A stretch of DNA of 9,707 nt, taken from NCBI GenBank assembly GCA_027040785.1, contig JALULG010000110.1:1-9707 (forward strand). The letters run 5' to 3'. The notes beneath the pieces are model-generated. The model was given only the letters and a program-made list of their open reading frames with translations. It was not told the DNA's origin and did no database searches. The DNA is from a bacterium. Lineage in GTDB: Bacteria > Patescibacteriota > Patescibacteriia > JAACEG01. Both the position numbers and the translations under genes were made by a program. Positions within the stretch are counted from its first letter, which is position 1. Every line of letters starts with the position of its first letter. Positions 5,860-9,707 of this stretch are shown in pieces.

Positions 5860-7656
5860 ATGAAAGCAGAAGAATTACGTCAAAAATATTTGGATTTTTT
5901 TAAAAGCAAAGGACATACCATAATTTCCAGCGCTTCGCTTATTCCGGAAAATGATCCAACTGTTCTTTTTACAACCGCCGGAATGCATCCCTTGGTTCCT
6001 TATTTGCTCGGGGAAAAACATCCGGCCGGAAAACGTTTGGCAAATATTCAAAAATGTATTCGGACAACCGATATAGACGAAGTGGGCGACTCAACTCATC
6101 ACACTTTTTTTGAAATGTTGGGAAATTGGAGCTTGGGAGATTATTTTAAAAAAGAATCCATTAAATGGAGTTGGGAATTTTTAACATCTCCCAAATGGTT
6201 AAATTTAGACAAAAATTTATTGGCTGTTTCCGTTTTTGCCGGCGACGAAAACGCCCCTTTTGATAAAGAATCTTTTGAGATTTGGAAATCATTGGGAATA
6301 AATGAAAAAAGAATTGTCAAACTGGGAAAAAAAGAAAATTGGTGGGGACCGGCCGGCGAAAGCGGACCTTGCGGAGCTGATACGGAAATTTTTTATTGGA
6401 CAGGTGACCCCCAAAAAGTTCCGGAAACTTTTAATGATGATAATGATAATTGGGTGGAAATTTGGAATAATGTTTTTATGGAATACAACAAAGAAAAAAG
6501 CGGGAAATTAACTTTGTTAAAACAAAAAAATGTTGATACCGGAATGGGACTGGAAAGAATTTTGGCTGTAATAAATAACTATAATGATAATTACAAAACC
6601 GAATTATTTTCCGATTTGATAAAAAAAATAGAAGAATTATCCAATAAAAAATACCGGGAAAACAAAAAAGAGATGAGAATAATCGCCGATCATATCAAAG
6701 CCGCCGTATTTATAATGGGTGATGACAAAGGAGTTACTCCTTCCAATACTGATCAAGGATACATTGTTAGACGTTTAATCAGAAGAGCGATTAGAATTGG
6801 CAAACAATTAAATTTCCCAAATCAATTATGGACCAAAGATTTGACTGAAATCGTTATTAAAAATTACCAAGATACTTATAATGAATTAAAGAAAAATAAA
6901 AATTTTGTTTTAAAAGAAACAGAAAAAGAGGAGAAAAAATTTTTACAAACCATCAATAAGGGCTTGAAAAAATTTAAAAAAATCAAAGGTAAATTTAAAA
7001 GCGGTAAAGAAGTAAAAGGTGAAGATATTTTTAATTTATATCAAACTTACGGTTTTCCTTTGGAAATGTCTTTGGAAGAATTGCAAAAAATGAAAATTGA
7101 TTTTGATACGGAAAAAATAAAAAAAGAGTTTAAAGAAGAAGAAAAAAAACATCAAGAATTATCCCGAACAGCTTCGGCCGGAAAATTTAAAGGGGGTTTG
7201 GCAAATGCCAAAGAAGAAACAATCAAACTTCACACCGCCGCCCATCTTTTATTGGCCTCTTTGAAAAAAGTTTTAGGAAATCACGTTGAGCAACGAGGTA
7301 GCAATATTACCGCCGAACGACTTCGTTTTGATTTTTCGCATAATCAAAAATTAACTGATGAAGAAAAGGAAAAAGTGGAGAACTTGGTCAATGACGCCAT
7401 TCAAAAAAAACTTGATGTTAAAATGGAAGAAATGAGCTTGGAAGAAGCGAAAAAACAAGGAGCTACCGGGATTTTTGAATCAAAATACGGAGAAAAAGTC
7501 AAAGTTTACACGATCGGCGAAGGAGAAAATATGGTTTCAAAAGAAATTTGCGGAGGTCCTCATGTTAAAAATACCCGGGAATTGGGAAAATTTAAAATTA
7601 AAAAAGAACAATCATCAAGCGCGGGCGTAAGACGAATAAAAGCGATTTTGGAATAG
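5860..7656 (+). CDS. alaS: Alanyl-tRNA synthetase, short form lacking the C-terminal domain
   Basis: Charges tRNA-Ala with alanine and clears mischarged Ser/Gly. The class II catalytic core occupies about 1-240: the NDPTVLFTTAGM segment (31-42), IRTTDIDEVGD (67-77), FFEMLGNWSLGDYF (83-96) as motif 2, and DTGMGLERI (226-234) as motif 3. A helical tRNA-recognition region follows to about 450. The editing domain has zinc/active-site residues His458 and His462 (HTAAH) and Cys564 and His568 (CGGPH). The protein ends at residue 598 just after SSSAGVRRIKAI. It therefore lacks the C-Ala/oligomerisation domain that brings typical bacterial enzymes to about 870 residues. The stop is clean and no remnant of that domain follows, so this is a natural short form rather than a frameshift; short AlaRS forms are, as far as I recall, usual in CPR bacteria. 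It lies four bases after the phosphodiesterase, without its own Shine-Dalgarno site. Confidence 0.95.
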   Translation: MKAEELRQKYLDFFKSKGHTIISSASLIPENDPTVLFTTAGMHPLVPYLLGEKHPAGKRLANIQKCIRTTDIDEVGDSTHHTFFEMLGNWSLGDYFKKESIKWSWEFLTSPKWLNLDKNLLAVSVFAGDENAPFDKESFEIWKSLGINEKRIVKLGKKENWWGPAGESGPCGADTEIFYWTGDPQKVPETFNDDNDNWVEIWNNVFMEYNKEKSGKLTLLKQKNVDTGMGLERILAVINNYNDNYKTELFSDLIKKIEELSNKKYRENKKEMRIIADHIKAAVFIMGDDKGVTPSNTDQGYIVRRLIRRAIRIGKQLNFPNQLWTKDLTEIVIKNYQDTYNELKKNKNFVLKETEKEEKKFLQTINKGLKKFKKIKGKFKSGKEVKGEDIFNLYQTYGFPLEMSLEELQKMKIDFDTEKIKKEFKEEEKKHQELSRTASAGKFKGGLANAKEETIKLHTAAHLLLASLKKVLGNHVEQRGSNITAERLRFDFSHNQKLTDEEKEKVENLVNDAIQKKLDVKMEEMSLEEAKKQGATGIFESKYGEKVKVYTIGEGENMVSKEICGGPHVKNTRELGKFKIKKEQSSSAGVRRIKAILE

Positions 7657-7724
7657 ATGTATTGATTTTTTCAATTCTTTAACTGTTTAAATATGGTTTT
7701 AAAACTACTTTACCATAAATGCTC

Positions 7725-7753
7725 TTGACATTTTTGTCTTTTCCTGCTATTTT
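7725..7753 (+). promoter_or_regulatory. Strong sigma70-type promoter of the ORFan unit
   Basis: A perfect TTGACA (7725-7730), a 17-base spacer ending in an extended -10 TGC (7745-7747) and TATTTT (7748-7753). Transcription would start near 7760, giving a leader of about 59 nt before the ATG at 7819. It has the same TGC extension as the promoter at 4014-4041. Confidence 0.7.
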
Positions 7754-7818
7754 AAGGTATTGCGGACATTAAATCTTATTAACCTCAATGACCCCAAATA
7801 AGGGGGAAGGAGAAAAAA

Positions 7819-8220
7819 ATGAAAAAAATCGGTTATGGGAAAAAAAATACGAAATCAGGGGATTATAGTCGTTTTCGCCTGTGGTGGACCTGCCCACGGG
7901 CAGCGAAAAAAGTAATAACATCCCCCGTTTTTTCTCAATACCCGGATTATATCCGGGAAAGTCTGAAAGAGAGAATGAAGCCTCTGGAGAGAGATTACAA
8001 CACCAATTATCCTCCGAAAATCGGGTTGCCAATAGGGATGGAATTTCCCCCTATTGCCGATTTTGAAGGGAAACAGCGGGAGACCGCTGACTTTATTGTT
8101 AAAAAAAAACTTATTGCAATCGCCATAGAAAAAAGCGATTGGGATATAATAAAGCCCCCTACGGCGGGTTTTGTGACGGATTTACTGTATAATCCGTTAA
8201 CAAAAATCCCAAAAAAATAA
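7819..8220 (+). CDS. Hypothetical 133-residue protein (ORFan) in a hairpin-rich unit
   Basis: I do not recognise this protein. The product is basic, Pro-, Lys- and Ile-rich, with WWTCP near residue 22 and a KPPTAGFVTDLLYNPL stretch (112-127). It has one Cys, no signal peptide, no membrane span and no known motif. In favour of translation, AAGGAG at 7807-7812 lies six bases before the ATG, the best start signal of any gene in the right block. A dedicated promoter and terminator also enclose it. Against, its codon use (GGG, CTG, CGG, CCC, CCG) differs from alaS and rnhB. The DNA also contains several perfect hairpins: 7941-7947 with 7951-7957, 8030-8037 with 8049-8056, 8075-8079 with 8084-8088 (GAGA loop), 8177-8183 with 8191-8197, and 8204-8210 with 8223-8229 across the stop codon. 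It may be a transferred gene, a dual-function RNA, or a structured RNA whose ORF is accidental. Confidence 0.5.
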   Translation: MKKIGYGKKNTKSGDYSRFRLWWTCPRAAKKVITSPVFSQYPDYIRESLKERMKPLERDYNTNYPPKIGLPIGMEFPPIADFEGKQRETADFIVKKKLIAIAIEKSDWDIIKPPTAGFVTDLLYNPLTKIPKK

Positions 8221-8247
8221 AGGGGATTTCAATATTAATCAGTTTAA

Positions 8248-8283
8248 CTGCCGAACGATTTTAGCTCGGCAGTCTTTTATTTT
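8248..8283 (+). terminator. Rho-independent terminator of the ORFan unit
   Basis: The stem ctgccga (8248-8254) and tcggcag (8266-8272) with an 11-base loop is followed by tcttttatttt. It closes the transcription unit that begins at 7725. Confidence 0.85.
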
Positions 8284-8339
8284 AGACAAATATTAACATT
8301 GAAAAAATATTTTTTATTTTTAAAAAAGAAAGACAGGTA

Positions 8340-8368
8340 TTGATTTTTTCAAAAAATAATGTTAACAT
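8340..8368 (+). promoter_or_regulatory. Possible promoter of the tRNA cluster
   Basis: TTGATT (8340-8345), a 17-base spacer and TAACAT (8363-8368) with a TGT extension at 8360-8362 would start transcription near 8375, just before the palindrome and the tRNA genes. No other promoter candidate was seen between the 8283 terminator and the tRNAs. The surrounding DNA is very A/T rich, so confidence is low. Confidence 0.35.
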
Positions 8369-8376
8369 TTTTTTAT

Positions 8377-8405
8377 AAATAAATCACCCTAAGGGTGATT
8401 TATTT
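8377..8405 (+). repeat. Perfect 13-bp palindrome at the head of the tRNA transcript
   Basis: aaataaatcaccc (8377-8389) pairs perfectly with gggtgatttattt (8393-8405) around a TAA loop. No T-tract follows on the + strand, so it is not a standard terminator in that direction. It ends three bases before the broken tRNA-Arg copy and could be an RNA hairpin in the tRNA precursor, a recombination scar or a protein site. Confidence 0.7.
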
Positions 8406-8407
8406 CT

Positions 8408-8440
8408 GCACTCGTAGCTCAATTGGATAGAGCACTTGGC
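8408..8440 (+). pseudogene. Broken copy of tRNA-Arg (5' half only)
   Basis: These 33 bases match positions 8462-8494 of the intact tRNA-Arg except for three differences (two in the acceptor strand, one in the D loop). They include the acceptor 5' strand, the D arm and the 5' strand of the anticodon stem. The match stops directly after the first base of the anticodon loop. The next 21 bases (aaag...aaagc) are not tRNA-like apart from a short tcctac that echoes the T arm. The acceptor strand has no partner, so it cannot form a tRNA. Confidence 0.8.
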
Positions 8441-8461
8441 AAAGTTTATCCTACATAAAGC

Positions 8462-8535
8462 GTACCCGTAGCTCAACTGGATAGAGCACTTGGCTTCGGA
8501 CCAAGGGGTTGTGGGTTCAAATCCTACCGGGTACA
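8462..8535 (+). tRNA. tRNA-Arg (anticodon TCG)
   Basis: A complete 74-nt cloverleaf. Acceptor GTACCCG pairs with CGGGTAC; the D arm is GCTC/GAGC. The anticodon stem CTTGG/CCAAG carries the loop CTTCGGA, giving anticodon TCG for arginine CGN codons. The T arm GTGGG/CCTAC carries the loop TTCAAAT. The discriminator base is A. The CCA end is not encoded (ACA CAT follows). It lies 12 bases before tRNA-Lys and shares its terminator. Confidence 0.95.
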
Positions 8536-8547
8536 CATTAAAACAAC

Positions 8548-8620
8548 GCCCCGTTAGCTCAGTTGGTAGAGCAGTCGCCTCTTAAGCGAATGGTCATAGG
8601 TTCAAATCCTGTACGGGGCA
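8548..8620 (+). tRNA. tRNA-Lys (anticodon CTT)
   Basis: A complete 73-nt cloverleaf. Acceptor GCCCCGT pairs with ACGGGGC; the D arm is GCTC/GAGC. The anticodon stem is GTCGC/GCGAA, with a G-A mismatch at its outer pair, around the loop CTCTTAA, giving anticodon CTT for lysine AAG. The T arm ATAGG/CCTGT carries the loop TTCAAAT. The discriminator is A and CCA is not encoded. It is the last gene of the tRNA cluster and faces the convergent recombinase. Confidence 0.95.
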
Positions 8621-8629
8621 CATAATTTT

Positions 8630-8651
8630 CCCGCCTTTGGGCGGGTTTTTT
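8630..8651 (+). terminator. Rho-independent terminator of the tRNA cluster
   Basis: The GC-rich stem cccgcc (8630-8635) and ggcggg (8640-8645) with a TTTG loop is followed by six Ts. It works on the + strand only; on the minus strand the stem is followed by As, so it would not stop recombinase transcription. Confidence 0.9.
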
Positions 8652-8684
8652 AATAAATATTTAATTTAAATTACTTTTACATAG

Positions 8685-9467
8685 TCATAGTGGGCTTTTG
8701 ATATTTTTTAATTTTGGGTTTGTGACTTGTGTGTAGCGTTGAGTCGTTCTTATATTTTGATGTCCCAAAAGTTCTTGCACATACCGAACATCAGTTCCAT
8801 TTTCCAATAAATGTGTCGCAAAAGAATGTCGCAAAGAATGGAATGTTGCCTCTTTTTTAATTCCCGCTTTTTTTAACGTTTTTTTGAAAACTGCTTGAAA
8901 AGATCTTGTTGTCAATTTCCCGCCACGATTAGAACTAAACACGAAATTGTTTCCGCTCTTCCCCGCCATTAAATTTTGCAAATCGGTTTTTAATTTTTTT
9001 GGAAAAACGGTGATTCGGTCTTTTTTACCTTTGGCGTTTTTAATATGGATTATCAACTCTGCCAAATCAACATCCTTTACTTTTAAATTTTGTATTTCAC
9101 TTATTCGCAAACCACCTGCATAAGCCAACGCTATCGCCAGTTTATATTTTTGATTGAAAATATTTTTCAAAATTTTTTCAATTTCTTTTTTACTCAGCAC
9201 CACCGGCAACTTTTTACTTTTTTTGGCAAATTTCAAATCAATTTTTTCATCATTTTTCAAAACTTCTTTATAAAAAAACTTCACTGCATTTAAAGCTAAA
9301 TTGATAGTCTGAGGAGATTTTTTTTGTTCCACTTTTTTCAATAAAAACTTCTCAACCGCCTCTTGCTTGTTTTTAAAGTTTTTCTTTTTAACAAAATCCA
9401 AATATTGTTTGATATACAACAAATAACTTTTCCGCGTTTTTACCGAACAATTCCGCAATTTCAACAA
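8685..9467 (-). CDS. Tyrosine recombinase / integrase, XerC/XerD-like
   Basis: A site-specific DNA recombinase. The 260 residues have an N-terminal SAM-like core-binding domain (about 1-80, starting LKLRNCSVKTRKSYLLYI) and a complete catalytic domain: Arg121 in GGLRISEI, the beta-hairpin Lys near 147-149 in AKGKKDR, His210 and Arg213 in HSLRHSF, His236 in LGHQN, and nucleophile Tyr245 in QRYTQV. No insertion of the integron-integrase type is present. It is about 35 residues shorter than E. coli XerC/D, mainly at the N-terminus. An in-frame TAA sits just four codons upstream of the chosen TTG (9467), and no ATG or Shine-Dalgarno site is near, so the start is uncertain and slight N-terminal loss is possible. 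It converges on the tRNA-Arg/tRNA-Lys cluster, the usual position of an integrase next to its attachment site, but a resident Xer role is equally open. Confidence 0.88.
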   Translation of the reverse strand: MLKLRNCSVKTRKSYLLYIKQYLDFVKKKNFKNKQEAVEKFLLKKVEQKKSPQTINLALNAVKFFYKEVLKNDEKIDLKFAKKSKKLPVVLSKKEIEKILKNIFNQKYKLAIALAYAGGLRISEIQNLKVKDVDLAELIIHIKNAKGKKDRITVFPKKLKTDLQNLMAGKSGNNFVFSSNRGGKLTTRSFQAVFKKTLKKAGIKKEATFHSLRHSFATHLLENGTDVRYVQELLGHQNIRTTQRYTQVTNPKLKNIKSPL

Positions 9468-9510
9468 ATTTTCTGTTTACAAAATAAGATTTTCATATAT
9501 AATAAAGTCA

Positions 9511-9566
9511 GACAAAAAAGAATAATTGAGATTTACTGACATTCTATTAATTATTCGCATTTTGTC
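9511..9566. repeat. Interrupted inverted repeat upstream of the recombinase
   Basis: The left arm gacaaaa-aa-gaataatt (9511-9527) matches the reverse complement of aattattc-gca-ttttgtc (9549-9566) over 7 + 8 bases with a 2/3-base interruption; the centre is 21 bases. It lies about 45 bases upstream of the recombinase start. It could be a recombinase arm/core site, an operator or only a hairpin. Confidence 0.6.
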
Positions 9567-9573
9567 AACATTA

Positions 9574-9608
9574 GGTTTTTATCACGAAATAGATTTCGGA
9601 TAAAAACC
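9574..9608. repeat. Near-perfect 16-bp hairpin
   Basis: ggtttttatc (9574-9583) and cgaaat (9585-9590) pair with atttcg (9593-9598) and gataaaaacc (9599-9608), leaving one bulged A and an AG turn. There is no T-tract at its end. It is followed at once by two further palindromes. Confidence 0.75.
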
Positions 9609-9610
9609 AG

Positions 9611-9649
9611 TTCAGCAAAATTGCTCGCTTTGCTCGCAATTTTCCTGAA
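9611..9649. repeat. REP-like palindrome, copy 1
   Basis: ttcagcaaaattgc (9611-9624) pairs with gcaattttcctgaa (9636-9649) with one mismatch in 14; the loop is tcgctttgctc. The core TTGC-TCGC...GCTCGCAA is shared with the palindrome at 9670-9707. An overlapping small hairpin, cctga/tcagg, lies at 9644-9659. Confidence 0.65.
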
Positions 9650-9669
9650 TGCGCTCAGGTTCCCTGTGT

Positions 9670-9707
9670 TCGGCGAAATTGCTTCGCTCCGCTCGCAACT
9701 TCGCCGA
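9670..9707. repeat. REP-like palindrome, copy 2 (at window edge)
   Basis: tcggcgaaattgc (9670-9682) pairs with gcaacttcgccga (9695-9707) with one mismatch in 13; the loop is ttcgctccgctc. The core resembles copy 1 at 9611-9649. It touches the right edge, so a longer array may continue outside the window. Confidence 0.65.

Noticed and set aside
7769..8066. Alternative frames over the ORFan (minus strand 7769-8032 and + strand 7881-8066)
   Set aside because: Neither has a ribosome site or promoter in the right place; the 7819 frame has AAGGAG at ideal spacing and is longer.
8408..8461. Split or intron-containing tRNA
   Set aside because: The 5' half is followed by 21 non-tRNA bases and then a full tRNA-Arg that starts with its own acceptor strand; no matching 3' half with the GCACTCG complement is present.
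8685..9707. Integron integrase with attC array
   Set aside because: The recombinase lacks the extra integron-integrase segment between its catalytic patches, and the palindromes at 9574-9707 do not show the paired R/L core sites with a GTT crossover that define attC.
1..9707. CRISPR array, cas genes, restriction or toxin-antitoxin system
   Set aside because: No set of regularly spaced identical repeats and no recognisable defence protein were seen; the repeats at the right edge are palindromes with different flanks.

Overview
The window looks like two genomes joined. Positions 1 to about 2772 read as archaeal. Positions about 2858 to 9707 read as a small-genome bacterium, most likely Patescibacteria/CPR (Parcubacteria-like). 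Hand counts of sample lines give roughly 38-47% G+C on the left. On the right they give about 23-43%, mostly low, with a shift to TTA/TTG, AAA and GGA codons. The left genes carry a GGTGAT- or GAGGT-type Shine-Dalgarno site and belong to families typical of archaea. The right part has sigma70-type promoters, hairpin-plus-T terminators, YidD, a short bacterial alanyl-tRNA synthetase and a Xer-type recombinase. Whether the join is an assembly chimera or real DNA transfer cannot be settled from sequence alone.

Left block, all on the + strand: the C-terminal part of a coiled-coil protein (COG1340-like), a short-chain polyprenyl diphosphate synthase (archaeal lipid precursor synthesis), and a membrane protein with an N-terminal zinc ribbon and a Yip1-like membrane domain.

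Right block: a malic enzyme on the minus strand; then a self-contained transcription unit at 4014-4373 with a strong promoter, about 320 nt of highly structured RNA with a predicted pseudoknot and no convincing gene, and a terminator; then yidD, convergent with rnhB. From a short divergent intergenic region, a YfcE-type phosphodiesterase and a C-terminally short alaS run rightwards as an operon. A second self-contained unit (7725-8283) has a near-identical promoter type and a terminator. It encodes an unrecognised 133-residue protein, but its DNA is unusually rich in perfect hairpins.

Next comes a tRNA cluster: a broken tRNA-Arg copy, an intact tRNA-Arg(TCG), a tRNA-Lys(CTT) and a terminator. 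A complete tyrosine recombinase converges on it, and a run of inverted repeats lies behind the recombinase up to the window edge. This arrangement resembles an integration hot spot.

The most interesting items are the pseudoknotted RNA unit, the hairpin-rich ORFan unit flanked by a 16-nt direct repeat, the archaeal/bacterial join, and the recombinase/tRNA/inverted-repeat cluster.
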